Below, piece by piece: positions 17,201 to 26,592 of a stretch of 64,000 nt of DNA. The stretch is from UBA1268 sp965662195. GTDB taxonomy: Bacteria; Planctomycetota; Planctomycetia; Pirellulales; UBA1268. The notes below the pieces were generated by a model. It did no database searches. It saw only the letters and a program-made list of their open reading frames with translations, and was not told where the DNA came from. Made by a program: the position numbers and the translations under genes. The number at the start of each line of letters is the position of its first letter. Within the stretch, counting starts at the first letter, position 1. The DNA lies in contig CBFIHA010000004.1 of the NCBI GenBank assembly GCA_965662195.1, positions 1 through 64,000 on the forward strand, given 5' to 3'.

Positions 17201-17918
17201 ACTCTACCGGCGGGTCTACTGGGAACTGCTACCGCCCGCCGATGCCACCGTGCTCGCCGGGCCCACCGGCTGGACCAATCAGCAGACCTGGGCCTGGACG
17301 CGGTTTGGTTTCCAGCCAACGCCGCTGGTTTCGACCGCCGATCTTGCAGCCTGGGTGGCTGCTGCCGTGACTCGTTCGGGGGCCGGTTCCGGCCCGGGAC
17401 GGTCTGCCCGCTCGGGTGCTCCGGCCGACTGGCCGGAGCCACTGCTGGCGGCGCCGGCGGCGGGAACTGAGGCCCGGCTGGTCTTTTGCGACGTCGGCAC
17501 GCCGGCCGCCACCCGAATTGTGTTGGTGCCGCGCTGGCTGCTGGTGCTCCTGGCGAGCGGGCTGCCGCTTTCCCTTGGACTGGCCGTATCGCTGCGGGGG
17601 GGGCTCCTCCGCTGGCTGGCCGTTCCGTTGGCGGCGGGCTTCATCGCCGGCATGGCGATCGTTCCGCTGGCCACCCTGACGGTGCTTCAGGCAGCGGTGC
17701 CCGGGCTGCTGCTGGCCTTCATGGCCTTTGTTTTCAACTGGTGGCGGACGGCCCGGCCGGTTGGGCCGGTCCTGCCGCCCGAAGCTTTCTCGAGGCCCGG
17801 CCGTCCCGACTCAGTCACGCGGGCTGCCCCGGATGAGTCGTTGGTTATCAATACAAAGACGCCCCCGGCAGCGCCTGCCGCTGCGGTCACTCCCCGGCGT
17901 TCCGTCGCCGAATCGTAG
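14277..17918 (+). CDS. Giant secreted protein with C-terminal membrane helices (1213 aa)
   Basis: I recognise no family. The GTG start gives a basic N-terminus and a signal-like hydrophobic run (LFAAWLACGWLFVPLADA) ending near residue 40. About a thousand residues of beta-rich sequence follow, with many short V/L/R alternations, repeated LRxxxG turns and no enzyme motif. Three or so membrane helices lie at about 1079-1156 (from WLLVLLASGLPLSLGLAV to VPGLLLAFMAFVFNWW), and a 57-residue tail follows. This predicts a large extracytoplasmic body held by C-terminal helices. The next gene starts 11 bp after its stop and has the same plan, so the two are probably one operon and may act together at the envelope. 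Confidence 0.75.
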   Translation: MNCLFSRRQRRLCRPPLRGLFAAWLACGWLFVPLADAGAAEPVQPQAKALVRELEPELYYLEDDAGGLVPVPGFRYRDFVDLIRLREGLPGLPELPGAVLEQVRVRVTMPAQSAGRQTAVVDVEGVIRQTRPGWVMLPLKLSELVLAGPPEVTGTGRVVLTIDRQPAAAAPAVSEKTAPVAAGDQPIFRGESGGFLIWVNGQEAGTALPDGGAERQTIRLRGMVPVDATERRDLISLTLPAAASSRLEIETWRRQPEVSLEPRVLAPAVTPLGSDTAAAGGSLVSVEGLVGPTRIRLAKPDQSTMVTAELTEVTTESVVRVDGRTARIDAVLRLANLPVDRRTLTIGLPPRSTLRRIGQPASLVRRAGTPDQPQVVVRLDDVREGRAVIELACERAIDAAGRTGFDAGGFNVAGIPPWRQWGSTSVIADGDWQVDWEPRPENRRIDLPVAMQQPGFVAAFAYDSQPVRLPLKVKPRSSRVVIEPEYRYHVSGSRVQLDIRLRASIRGVAAERVRLAIPGWEVEEVGPAGIVDTARVAGDEDEVSVPFLQPLAGDVVVELRCSRPIDRVNTLLRWTTPVPRADLVGPASVTITSDSDIEVIPDNELIEGMSRQVATQQGRGTGDLPRMAYRVEATEAIFAATRRFLDRQVDATVAAQIDIGTTALAVRQVVRLDVAHVPLEFIEWLVPEAVLNEADVEIRQNGQLLLPEVVAADVEADSQPPPAAAAPATPPDESVDGDAQPVRLAPRRAVRVLLTEPLLGTGELVVRYRLPLPTIPEETTVAVSVPLLLPRPAVIARESVTLTEAVGFTVDVRDDRWNREGDLQQLGFGRTWNAVRQQPQIDLAISRRSEDVRGETVVEAAWVRTTLRRTLRLDRWTYAITTSAGRLPLFLPVANDSGQTDPALGRTTARVRVDGGNWLVAEDASGRLMVDLDQEGGTHLLEIEVRQPLADRSLAGRLPVPLGVELERPGLPASTLYRRVYWELLPPADATVLAGPTGWTNQQTWAWTRFGFQPTPLVSTADLAAWVAAAVTRSGAGSGPGRSARSGAPADWPEPLLAAPAAGTEARLVFCDVGTPAATRIVLVPRWLLVLLASGLPLSLGLAVSLRGGLLRWLAVPLAAGFIAGMAIVPLATLTVLQAAVPGLLLAFMAFVFNWWRTARPVGPVLPPEAFSRPGRPDSVTRAAPDESLVINTKTPPAAPAAAVTPRRSVAES

Positions 17919-17929
17919 GGAGCCATCCG

Positions 17930-20900
17930 ATGGTGAATCGACCGGGCAGTGAAAGTCTGTGGCAGTTGCGGCCGGGGAACGCGGGGCCGCCGGTGTTTGC
18001 TCATGCCACCTTGATCTGTTGGCTGATCCTGGCGGCGGTCGTTACGGCTGGATCAGCCCGCACGAACCTCGCCGCTGAAGAGCCCGCCCCGGCCGTTCCG
18101 CCACCGATCGAGCCGCCGGTGACGGTCGCTGCCGGAGACCGCGGGTTGTCGTTCATCCGTGTGCAGGTGCCTCCGGGGCGACTGGCGGAGGTTGTCCCTG
18201 CCGGGGTGCAGTATGTACCGATGGCGGCAGCGGAGTTTGAGGAGGCGGTGCGGCAGTTCGCCACCCCGGGCGGGCGGCGGCTGACCGGGTTGCCGCGTCC
18301 AGCCGCCGATCTGGTTCGCTACCAGGTCCGGCTGGATGAGGCTGGGCGGTTGGTGGGAAAGGTCGAGTTCGCGGTCGCGGGGCAGGGTGATCCGGCGACA
18401 GGACTGCCCTCGGTCGCTTTGCCGGTCGGGCAGACCGACCTGCGGGATTGTCGCTGGCGGGCAGCGACGGCGGGTGAGGACGACCAGATCGTTGAACCGC
18501 CCGCGCTGGTGCCGCCGGCCACTGACCCCCGAACTCCCGCTGGCAGTGAGGTCGATCTGTTCGGGTTGCCCGACGGCTCGCTTGAATTGCGGGTGCCGGG
18601 GCCCGGGGTCGTCACTGCGGCGGTATCCATCCGGCCCACTCGCGGGCTGCAGCCGCAAATCCAGGCGGTGCCTCTGGCCGGGGGGCAGCCGGAATTCTTC
18701 TACCGACTGCCGCTTGTCCCTGCCCTTGCGACGACACTGCTACTCGATCTTCCCACCGGCCTTGAACCCCAGATTCCTGGTTGCCGGGGAAGTTTCGAGC
18801 AGCCGGAACCGGTGATGGTGGCTGGCCAAAGCCGGCGGGTCTGGGAGTTCGCCCTCGGGCCCCGCGACGCGGTCGAACTCACAGTGGCGGCGGCGACGAG
18901 TCCCCGCCTGTTTCTCTGGTCGAGGGTTCATATCGGCCGCCGGGCCGAGGAACTGACGGCAGTGCTCGTGCCCGAAGGCAAGTGGACTCAACGTGATCTC
19001 TCCCTGGCGAGTGCCCCCCGGCTGCAATTGACGCAACTCTCGCTCCAGCCGCCAACGGGGCGTGATGCCATCCCCGTCGAGCGGCTGTCGCAGCCGGATG
19101 AGCCGTTGGCAATCCGGCTGCCGGTGGAGGCCCTCGGGAGGCGATGGCCGTTGCAACTCCGGGCGGTGCTGGCCACCGATTCGAAGAAGAGCCTGCTGGA
19201 TCGGCTACCGGGGATCGCCCTCGAAGCCTGGCAGTGGGCCGGCGGTGGCCTGGTGGTGACGGTGGCGGCCGATCTGCAGTGCGTCGACATTGACACTGCC
19301 GGCTGCCTGCCGGTCTCACCCGAGGAGTCCGTCCGCTGGCCGCTGCCTGGACTGGACGCTCCGGGCCTCGGCATTGAGGACGCGCCGGAGGTTTCCGGAG
19401 CCTGGCTCGCGTTCGAGCCTCAACGCCCCGAGGCGACGGTGAGCGTTACGGTCACGCCGCAGCGACCGGAACTCGACATCGCCCGGGTGACGACGGTTGA
19501 CCTGACGACCGCCGCCGTCATCGGTCGGACGGCCTGCGACATCCGAGTGCGGCGGGGCAGCATCCATCGCCTCGAGGCGATCGTTGGCGATGGCTGGTTC
19601 ATCGACTCTATCGAACCGCTCAGCCAGGCGGCCGCTGAGACGGCGGGCACACCGCTTGAGTCACTGCCGGATCGGCCAGCGGTCACGGCCGCGCGGGGCG
19701 AGCCGACCGGGCCGGCGGGACCGCAGTATGAGTGGAAGGTTGTCCGGGAACGACGCGGAGACCGGTTGATTCTCGATCTGCCGAAGGCAGTGACAACCGA
19801 CCGGGAGCTGCGGCTGCGGATTACCGGGCACCGCGGTGGTATTCCCGCCGGCAGCCGGTTCAGTTCGGCCGACGTCGAGATGGTCCGGCTGATCGGCGAG
19901 GCCGCCGGCCGATCATGGATTGACCTGCAGACCAGTTCCGATACCACGCTGCAGGAGATCGGTGGCGTCGGGGAGGAGGAATCGCAGATGCTTCCGCCCC
20001 GGCTGCTCGCGCTCAGCGAGGGCAACGGCTGGCGGCAGCGGGTTGCGGCCGGAGCGCTGACGCCGCCCCGCTCGTTCCGGCTGCTGCGGCGAAGGCCGCC
20101 GCTGGAGGCTGAGACTCAGGCCCGCTTCACGGTCCGCGGGGACCGGCTCAACGAGACCTACAGTTTTGTCTGTCAGCCGCTCCAGGGGCAGCTCGATGCG
20201 GTTACCGTTCACTTCTCGGAACCGGTTGGCGAACTCGACTGGTCGATCCTCGCCGCTGGCGACACGACCGTCTTTGCTCGGCGGCTGGAACCGGTCGATC
20301 GTGGCACCCGTGAGGGGCTGGTGGCCACGCCATGGCCGGCGGCAGCCTCGTATCGGATCGAGGTGACTCCGCCGGTGGCCGGCTCGGGAACCCTGCGGGC
20401 CACTGCTACCCGTCCGTTCACCGAGCCGACGCCGCTGCCCTTGGCCTGGGTCGAGTCGGCTGTCTCTGCCACCGGTGAAGCGATTGTGCGGGCGGTCGGG
20501 AAGGAGCGGCCGCTGGTCGACAACCAGCGGCTGACAGAGTTGCCACCGCGCGAACGACACGCCAATGCCCCGCTCGAGACGGTGGCCGAACTGGCCTATG
20601 ACATGGCGGTGGCGGGGAGTGGTTCCGGACCGGCCGCAGTGCTGGTGCCGGCTCCAATGGCCGCCCGGCCTGTCGCCCGGGCCTGGGTCTGGCAGGAGCG
20701 GACGACCGTGCGGTGTTACGCCTCTGGCGCGGCAGAATTCGAGACCAGCTTTGAACTTGAGAACGACGGCCGCCGCAGCATCCAGCTGACCTTGCCCGCC
20801 GATCACCGGCTGCTGGGCGTGACGGTCGGGGGAGAGCGGATGCCCCTGCTCGCGGCCCCTGCCAGCGAATTGTCAATCTATCTGCCTCCCGGAAAACGTC

Positions 20901-23900
20901 GGGTGACGGTGCTGGTGCAGACAGCCGCCGTGGCGGTGCCGCAGTTCGGTCTCTGGCAGCTCAGGACCGACACGCCGACAGTCGATGCACCGACGCTGGT
21001 CCGGGAATGGCTTCTGTTGTTGCCCGATACTCTGTCGATCGCCGCCACCGCCCGCGGCTACCGGGAGCTTGAGCGGCAGCATTCCGACTGGACCAGCCGG
21101 CTGGTTGGCGGAGTCGCGCAGGCAGCCCAGACGTTCAGCGGGAAGCGACGGAATGCCGGCGTCGACCGGGCCTTCCACAGCCGACGATTTGTGCCGGTGG
21201 GGGGCCGCTATGAGCCGCACCACTTTCTGCTTGTCGACCGGCTCACGCTGGTGACTGCCGCGGGGCTGGCGGCCCTGCTGGCGGCGGGGTTTGCGACCCA
21301 GATTCCCTGGCGGGGCAGCTGGTTGTTGCTGGGGGCGGCAACCGTTCTGGCCGTCGCTGCTCTCTGGGTTCCGCAGCCCCTCGACCTGCTGTTCCGGGCG
21401 GGGCTCTGGGCGGTGGTGGCCGTGGCCATCCTGCGGTTGCGGGGCATCACCAGGCCGACCGGGCTCGGTGGGCTCGTGGTGGCTGCCCTGCTGGTGCCGG
21501 TGCCGGTGGCTGCCGAGGAGACCCCGCTGCGGGTCTTCCTGACGCCGGTTGAAGGAGGCCTGACGGCGCTTGTGCCGCAGCCGCTGTTCCGGGTACTGGC
21601 GGGGGCTGAAACAGCGACGGGTCGACCGGGGACGCGGCTGCTTGACTGCAGGGTTGAACCGCAGTCCAACCGGAGCCGCCGGCCGGTCGGTTCGGCAGAG
21701 GTCTGGTGGCTGAACCTGCTGGTCGAGTCTGATAATGCCACCGTCCTGTCACTCGACCAGGCTCCGACTGAGAGCCGGTTTGCGATCCTGCCTGTACGGC
21801 TTGACGGGGGAGTGGTGCGGGCCAGCCTGTCGGCCGATCGGCGGCGGCTGACCCTGCCGCTGCCGGCCGCCGGTCGGCACACCGTGGCGATACCGCTTGA
21901 GCCCGCCTGGAATCGTCGGGGTGATCTGGAAGTTGCCGAGGTGCGGCTGCCGGTCTCGCCCCGAACGAGCCTGATCCCGGCAGCGCAGGATGCCACCGGC
22001 CGGGGTGGTAGGAGCCTGGTCTGCGAGTGGTCACGGGATGGCAGGGTGTTTCAGCCGGCGACCGCTTTACGGTCTTCCGACAGTGGCCAACAGGGCTACC
22101 GGCTACCCGCGGCCAGCCTGCTGCGGCTGATCCGCCCGGTCGATCCCGAGGGCAGCCTGGTCGTGGTGGTTCGGGAGGCCGAAAGCCAGAATCGGCTGGC
22201 CTGGGATGCCGACGCCTGCCGGCTGACGGCCGAGTTCACGATCGACACCGGACAGGCAATTCTGCCCACGGTCTGGCTGCAGACCGATCCGCGGCTGCAA
22301 CCGGCCACGGTTGATCCTGCCGGCCAGCCGGCCGGGGCCGCGGCAGACTATGAGCTGGTCACGGTCGGACCCGGTGTCTACCGGGTTGACCGCCAGACGC
22401 CGGTCACGGGGGAGGCTCGGTTTGAAATTCCTTTCACCATGCCGTTGGCCGGGCCGGTTGGTGTCTTCGATCTCCCCGACGTCTGGCTACGTGGCGTTCG
22501 GGTCGATCACCGCGAGGTGCTGGTGGCGGCGGCTGCCGATCTCGATCTGACGGTGCGGTTTCCCGGCAGTGCCGCCCCGCCGCTGCTGGAAGACTCATTT
22601 GCCGGCATCAGCTGGTCCGCCGATGTCATCGAGACGAGTCTCGAGCCGGTGACCGCCGGGCCGCGGAGTGGTTCAGCCACCGGTGAAGCGACCAACGGCA
22701 TGCCGCCGCTGGCCCTTCAACGTCAGCCGGTGATCCTTGAGGTGACCCGGTCGGGAACGCCGGTGCGGGGCCGGCAGCAGCTGGAGATTGTCAGCGGGAG
22801 CCGCGAGACCCGATTGGTCTATGAAGCAGCGATTGATGCCCGCTCAACAGTCTGGCTCGAGGATCGGCTCGGCATCCCGGAGGGGTTCGAAATCGAAACC
22901 TGTCAGCTCAGTGAGCAGCCCGAAACGGGTGATGCTGCCGTCAGCGGATCACCGGTCGATCTGGTCCGCACCGCAGATTCTCCCGGCAGCCAGCGGCTGG
23001 TCCTGCAACGCCCCCGTCTGGGTCGCTATCTGCTGCGGCTGGAGGCCCGCCGCGGCAGCCCGCTGCCGGCGGCCGGACCGCTGCCGCTGGTTCGTTCCAC
23101 GATCGCTGCGACGCTTCCCTATTCAGTCCTCTGGACCGACGCTGCGCGGCAGGGACGGCCCGAGTTGTTCGAGGCCCCAGCGTTGCCGGATCGCACCGCC
23201 GGCAGTGAGCCGCGTGCCGGTGAGCCTGATGCGATCACCGGCGTGGCAGTCGAGCGTGCCGGCGGAACCGATACCTGGCGGATTGACCTGCCGGTGAATA
23301 ACGCAGCCTGGTCATACCGCACGACGGGGCCGAGCCAACTGCCGGTGAAGGAATCCAGCCGGGCCGGGGAGGCCGCCTCGCCCGGTGGCGATCGGCCCGC
23401 TCCGCCCGATCGTCCCAAAGGCTCCCGCGCCGCGGTTGAATTGGCTGACATCGAAATCATCGTCGATGAACGGGGCCGTCTGTCGGGTATCGGTCGGTTT
23501 GATCTGACCACCAGCCGGGCGGCAGTGGGACTGCGGTTGCCGGAGGGCTTCAGGCTGTTTGAGCTGCTGGTTGATGGCAGGGAAGTGCAGCCGGCGGTGC
23601 CGGGACGTGACGGGCCGGATGACGTCTGGATGATTCCCCTGCGGCCCAACCCCTGGCCCCGTGAGATTGTGGCTGTCTTTGTCGGGGAGATCGGCGCCGA
23701 TGCGATGCGCGGAGAACCGGTCTCGTTCGAACCGCCGATGGTGACCGGACTGCCGATTGAGCGGGTGATCTGGACACTCGACTATCCGGCCAGCCAAGCC
23801 CTTCGGGTGGCGGGAGAGGGCCGGACGGCAACGGCTGCCGAGGCCAGGCAACTGCGTGCTGAGGCCAGTGCCGCGATCGATCGCCTGCTCACAGATCTGA

Positions 23901-24514
23901 TGGCCGGCAAATCGGCGGCGGCCACCAGTCGCATTGAGCAGTTCCGCAGTCTTCGGCAACCCGACTGGTCGCCGCTGGAGGCCTGGGCAGCAGATGGGGC
24001 TGGGCGTCGCGACGCCGGTACCGCCTGGTCGCGGGGCATCATCCAGTCGAACAGCCAACCAGCGGCTGGCGATCCACGCTGGTCGCGGCTCACCCTGCTG
24101 CCGACGCCGGGGCGGCCGGCGATCACCGTGCGGTTCGTCTCTCAGTCAGCGACCGATTCGGGGCGGACGGCGGCGACGCTGTTGGTGTTGCTGGCCGGCG
24201 CGGCCGGTTGGTGGTCTGTGACGCGGCGACCGGGGCGGACATTTGCCGCCGCCGCCCGCTGGTGGCCGGTGGTGGTCGGGCTTGGTGGCGGCGTCTGGCT
24301 GCTCACCCGGCAGCCGCTCTGGCCAGGGTTTCTTGTCGTGGCCGGAGCGGCGGCAACGCTGGTCGACCGGTGGCTGCGATTCCGCCGAAGCGGACTGCCG
24401 CCGGCGGTGCCGCCCGCCGAGGCCGAGACGATCGAGTACCGGCGAGAGTCGCCGGTCGGGGCCTCATCGGTCACCCGTGCGGCTGTGCCCAGTCGACCAG
24501 GTCCCGTCAGCTGA
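17930..24514 (+). CDS. Giant secreted/membrane protein (2194 aa)
   Basis: I recognise no family. After a signal-like segment (residues about 25-48, CWLILAAVVTAG) the chain is beta-rich for about 1050 residues. A block of four or so membrane helices follows at about 1098-1197, containing WLLLGAATVLAVAALWV and AGLWAVVAVAILRLRG and ending in a second signal-like VPVPVAAEE. A further 870 beta-rich residues come next, then membrane helices at about 2073-2150. The mid-chain AEE junction looks like an internal export signal, as if two proteins of the first gene's type had been fused. The frame is clean over 6.6 kb. It follows the 1213-aa gene by 11 bp. The role is unknown; the size and topology suggest a surface or periplasmic scaffold. 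Confidence 0.75.
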   Translation: MVNRPGSESLWQLRPGNAGPPVFAHATLICWLILAAVVTAGSARTNLAAEEPAPAVPPPIEPPVTVAAGDRGLSFIRVQVPPGRLAEVVPAGVQYVPMAAAEFEEAVRQFATPGGRRLTGLPRPAADLVRYQVRLDEAGRLVGKVEFAVAGQGDPATGLPSVALPVGQTDLRDCRWRAATAGEDDQIVEPPALVPPATDPRTPAGSEVDLFGLPDGSLELRVPGPGVVTAAVSIRPTRGLQPQIQAVPLAGGQPEFFYRLPLVPALATTLLLDLPTGLEPQIPGCRGSFEQPEPVMVAGQSRRVWEFALGPRDAVELTVAAATSPRLFLWSRVHIGRRAEELTAVLVPEGKWTQRDLSLASAPRLQLTQLSLQPPTGRDAIPVERLSQPDEPLAIRLPVEALGRRWPLQLRAVLATDSKKSLLDRLPGIALEAWQWAGGGLVVTVAADLQCVDIDTAGCLPVSPEESVRWPLPGLDAPGLGIEDAPEVSGAWLAFEPQRPEATVSVTVTPQRPELDIARVTTVDLTTAAVIGRTACDIRVRRGSIHRLEAIVGDGWFIDSIEPLSQAAAETAGTPLESLPDRPAVTAARGEPTGPAGPQYEWKVVRERRGDRLILDLPKAVTTDRELRLRITGHRGGIPAGSRFSSADVEMVRLIGEAAGRSWIDLQTSSDTTLQEIGGVGEEESQMLPPRLLALSEGNGWRQRVAAGALTPPRSFRLLRRRPPLEAETQARFTVRGDRLNETYSFVCQPLQGQLDAVTVHFSEPVGELDWSILAAGDTTVFARRLEPVDRGTREGLVATPWPAAASYRIEVTPPVAGSGTLRATATRPFTEPTPLPLAWVESAVSATGEAIVRAVGKERPLVDNQRLTELPPRERHANAPLETVAELAYDMAVAGSGSGPAAVLVPAPMAARPVARAWVWQERTTVRCYASGAAEFETSFELENDGRRSIQLTLPADHRLLGVTVGGERMPLLAAPASELSIYLPPGKRRVTVLVQTAAVAVPQFGLWQLRTDTPTVDAPTLVREWLLLLPDTLSIAATARGYRELERQHSDWTSRLVGGVAQAAQTFSGKRRNAGVDRAFHSRRFVPVGGRYEPHHFLLVDRLTLVTAAGLAALLAAGFATQIPWRGSWLLLGAATVLAVAALWVPQPLDLLFRAGLWAVVAVAILRLRGITRPTGLGGLVVAALLVPVPVAAEETPLRVFLTPVEGGLTALVPQPLFRVLAGAETATGRPGTRLLDCRVEPQSNRSRRPVGSAEVWWLNLLVESDNATVLSLDQAPTESRFAILPVRLDGGVVRASLSADRRRLTLPLPAAGRHTVAIPLEPAWNRRGDLEVAEVRLPVSPRTSLIPAAQDATGRGGRSLVCEWSRDGRVFQPATALRSSDSGQQGYRLPAASLLRLIRPVDPEGSLVVVVREAESQNRLAWDADACRLTAEFTIDTGQAILPTVWLQTDPRLQPATVDPAGQPAGAAADYELVTVGPGVYRVDRQTPVTGEARFEIPFTMPLAGPVGVFDLPDVWLRGVRVDHREVLVAAAADLDLTVRFPGSAAPPLLEDSFAGISWSADVIETSLEPVTAGPRSGSATGEATNGMPPLALQRQPVILEVTRSGTPVRGRQQLEIVSGSRETRLVYEAAIDARSTVWLEDRLGIPEGFEIETCQLSEQPETGDAAVSGSPVDLVRTADSPGSQRLVLQRPRLGRYLLRLEARRGSPLPAAGPLPLVRSTIAATLPYSVLWTDAARQGRPELFEAPALPDRTAGSEPRAGEPDAITGVAVERAGGTDTWRIDLPVNNAAWSYRTTGPSQLPVKESSRAGEAASPGGDRPAPPDRPKGSRAAVELADIEIIVDERGRLSGIGRFDLTTSRAAVGLRLPEGFRLFELLVDGREVQPAVPGRDGPDDVWMIPLRPNPWPREIVAVFVGEIGADAMRGEPVSFEPPMVTGLPIERVIWTLDYPASQALRVAGEGRTATAAEARQLRAEASAAIDRLLTDLMAGKSAAATSRIEQFRSLRQPDWSPLEAWAADGAGRRDAGTAWSRGIIQSNSQPAAGDPRWSRLTLLPTPGRPAITVRFVSQSATDSGRTAATLLVLLAGAAGWWSVTRRPGRTFAAAARWWPVVVGLGGGVWLLTRQPLWPGFLVVAGAAATLVDRWLRFRRSGLPPAVPPAEAETIEYRRESPVGASSVTRAAVPSRPGPVS

Positions 24515-24525
24515 ATGGCCGCCAG

Positions 24526-24548
24526 TCAGGCCGACGGCCGCGGCCTGA
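24526..24548. terminator. Hairpin between convergent genes
   Basis: TCAGGCC (24526-24532) and GGCCTGA (24542-24548) form a seven-base-pair stem with a nine-base loop, 12 bp after the giant gene stops and 24 bp from the converging DUF1571 gene. No T-run follows on either strand, so this is a possible terminator by position and symmetry only. Confidence 0.35.
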
Positions 24549-24572
24549 GGTGAAACCATTCAGCGACCGGGG

Positions 24573-25484
24573 TCATTTGCTGGCGCCAAATTTATAGGCG
24601 GTGTTGGCCGGGTCGAAGTCGGCGTCGGTGAAGCCGTTGTTCACCTTCACGTTCATGTAGGTGTACTCTTCCATCAGCACCGGCTGCCCGCCCTGCTCGG
24701 CCGGCCAGTCATAGGCTTCGTAGCGGATTGGAATCAGCAGCTCGTCGTCGATGTAGACCCTGGCCAGGTGGAACCGAAAGTTCCGCCGCGGTACCGGATG
24801 AACGACCTGCACGCAGGTGCAGATCCGGCCGTTGACCTTGGCTTCGGGGTAGAAGTTGACCTCGCACTCGCCAAACTGCTTGTCGTGCTCGGCCACCTCA
24901 ACGAGTCGTTTGGCCAGGTTCTCGACGCCGAGTTCCGTAACTGGGTAGCGATTGCCCTGCATGGCCAGCATGCTCTGCGGCTTGAGTGAAACCGTCCCGA
25001 CCATCGCGCGGACGCCACTGCCGGCATGGGCCAGCATGTTGCCGTCGTTGCGGCCGTCAACGAAGATCACCTCCTGGCCTTTCACGCTGTCGGGGGCGAG
25101 GAAATAAAGATAGACGCTGAACGGCTCGTGCCTGACCTTGGCGAACATATATTCGTGGGGCTTCAGTTCACCGCTGATCCGTTCCCGCTTCACGACCGTG
25201 CATGAGTAGTCCTGAATGTTGGCCTTGATGTTGGCCAGGCCCCTGGCCGCCAGGGCCAGGGCCGGCTCCAGCGGATGTTGGCCCGGGGTAGTGCTGGCGA
25301 CGGCATCGGGAGCCCCGACGTTGCCCTCGGCAGACCCGCCATTGGGCAGCAGCCCCGGCTGTTCGGCTGCGGCGATGCCGGCGGCGAGACAGGGAAGCAG
25401 GGCCCAGACAAAGTGGCGAGGCCAACGCCGGGCTCCGATTCGGTGCTGCAGCGATGCCGACGCAGGCTTGCCAGATCCGCTCAT
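24573..25484 (-). CDS. DUF1571 domain-containing exported protein
   Basis: The start is placed at the ATG at 25482-25484 because GGAGG lies nine bases before it; an upstream in-frame ATG would add 14 residues and has no better site. This gives 303 aa. A basic N-terminus and hydrophobic FVWALLPCLAAGIAAAE form a signal peptide. The body shows the DUF1571 hallmark CTVVKRERISGELKPHEYMF, followed by VRHEPFSVYLYFLAPDSVKG and the C-terminal LMEEYTYMNVKVN. The fold is distantly like outer-membrane lipoprotein-sorting proteins (LolA-like). The gene converges with the giant gene, so it is not in that operon. Confidence 0.85.
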   Translation of the reverse strand: MSGSGKPASASLQHRIGARRWPRHFVWALLPCLAAGIAAAEQPGLLPNGGSAEGNVGAPDAVASTTPGQHPLEPALALAARGLANIKANIQDYSCTVVKRERISGELKPHEYMFAKVRHEPFSVYLYFLAPDSVKGQEVIFVDGRNDGNMLAHAGSGVRAMVGTVSLKPQSMLAMQGNRYPVTELGVENLAKRLVEVAEHDKQFGECEVNFYPEAKVNGRICTCVQVVHPVPRRNFRFHLARVYIDDELLIPIRYEAYDWPAEQGGQPVLMEEYTYMNVKVNNGFTDADFDPANTAYKFGASK

Positions 25485-25874
25485 TCCAAAATCCTCCATT
25501 GGATCGTCCGAATGACCATTAATCACCAGGTGCCGTGGAGTCGCGATCGGGACACGCTGGTAATGTCACTCATCCGATGTATCGCTCCGCGGGTGGCCGC
25601 GGCGTTGCTGTTCTTGCCGCGGGTCGCCTCATCCGCACCATGCGAATGACCGGGCGAGCCGCTCCAACCGGCCGTGAAGGCCCGACGAAAGCCATCGGAC
25701 TGCCACGGTTGCGAAACGGTAGCGATCGGGGCAGCGGCGGGCTACGTCAAAAAACCCCTGCTCCGCGGTCGCTCCGGAAGGGTTTTTCCCGGTCCCCCCT
25801 GCCGGTATTGGTGGCCGAGCGGATAGAGTATCTGGGTCGTCCTGATAGTTGCAGCCTTCTCCCGCACCCCCGCC
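25485..25874. other. Intergenic region without a gene
   Basis: This stretch separates the DUF1571 gene (minus) from the MBL hydrolase gene (plus) and should hold the promoters of both. It contains the hairpin described at 25750-25787. I see no coding frame with a recognisable product and no clear -35/-10 pair. Confidence 0.5.
25750..25787. terminator. Rho-independent-type hairpin with T-run
   Basis: AAAAACCC (25750-25757) pairs with GGGTTTTT (25780-25787) around a 22-base GC-rich loop. Both strands end in a run of A or T, so the structure could stop transcription in either direction. It lies between divergent genes, where a terminator is unexpected, so it could instead mark an untranscribed boundary or the end of an unseen small RNA. 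Confidence 0.4.
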
Positions 25875-26549
25875 ATGACTATCCCAACCCCGCTGGTGTC
25901 TGCCGGTCCGCTCGAGGTTTTTCGGGTGGTCTCGCGTCCATTTGCTGAGAACAGCTACATCGTCAGGCGGACTGGTGAGGCGGCCTGCCTCGTCATTGAC
26001 CCCGGTTTTGAGCCGGAACCGATCGTGGAGTTGCTCGACCGGGAGGGGTTGGAGCCGGCTGGGCTGCTCCTCACGCATGGGCATTCCGACCATATTGCCG
26101 GGGTGGCCCCGCTCCGGCAGCGGTGGCCGCGGGCGTCGATTATGATCGGCCACGCCGACGCAAATAAGCTGACCGATCCGGTTGCCAACCTCTCTGCTGG
26201 ATACGGTATCGCTGTGACCAGCCCACCAGCGGACACCCTGCTGCGGCAGGGTGAACCGATTCGATTTGCCGGTCTCGAGGCGGCGGTGGCTGAGATTCCC
26301 GGCCATTCCCTTGGGCATGTTGTCTGTTGGTTCCCGACCGATCCGATCCTCGTATTTGCCGGGGATGTATTGTTTCACGAGGGCATCGGGCGGACTGACT
26401 TCGCCGATGGTGACTTTTCGGCCCTCGCGGCGGGAATTGTCGAGCACCTCTATTGCCTTCCCGACTCGGCCGTGGTGCTGCCCGGTCACGGTGAGCCGAC
26501 CACCATCGGCCACGAGAAACGACACAACCCCTTCGTCTCCGCCCCCTGA
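25875..26549 (+). CDS. MBL-fold metallo-hydrolase, glyoxalase II-like
   Basis: A 224-aa metallo-beta-lactamase-fold hydrolase. The metal-binding motif THGHSDHIAG spans residues 67-76, with His68, His70, Asp72 and His73 as expected ligands. GHSLGHV (third His), FAGDVLFHEGIGRTD (bridging Asp) and VLPGHGEPTTIGHEK complete the set in order. This pattern matches the short glyoxalase II/YcbL-like branch, which hydrolyses thioesters such as S-lactoylglutathione; the true substrate is unknown. The ATG overlaps no other gene. The PlsC gene starts 43 bp after its stop. Confidence 0.9.
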   Translation: MTIPTPLVSAGPLEVFRVVSRPFAENSYIVRRTGEAACLVIDPGFEPEPIVELLDREGLEPAGLLLTHGHSDHIAGVAPLRQRWPRASIMIGHADANKLTDPVANLSAGYGIAVTSPPADTLLRQGEPIRFAGLEAAVAEIPGHSLGHVVCWFPTDPILVFAGDVLFHEGIGRTDFADGDFSALAAGIVEHLYCLPDSAVVLPGHGEPTTIGHEKRHNPFVSAP

Positions 26550-26592
26550 GCGGCTGTCCGCCTGTCCCGTTTCCAACCCCCATCGGCTCACG

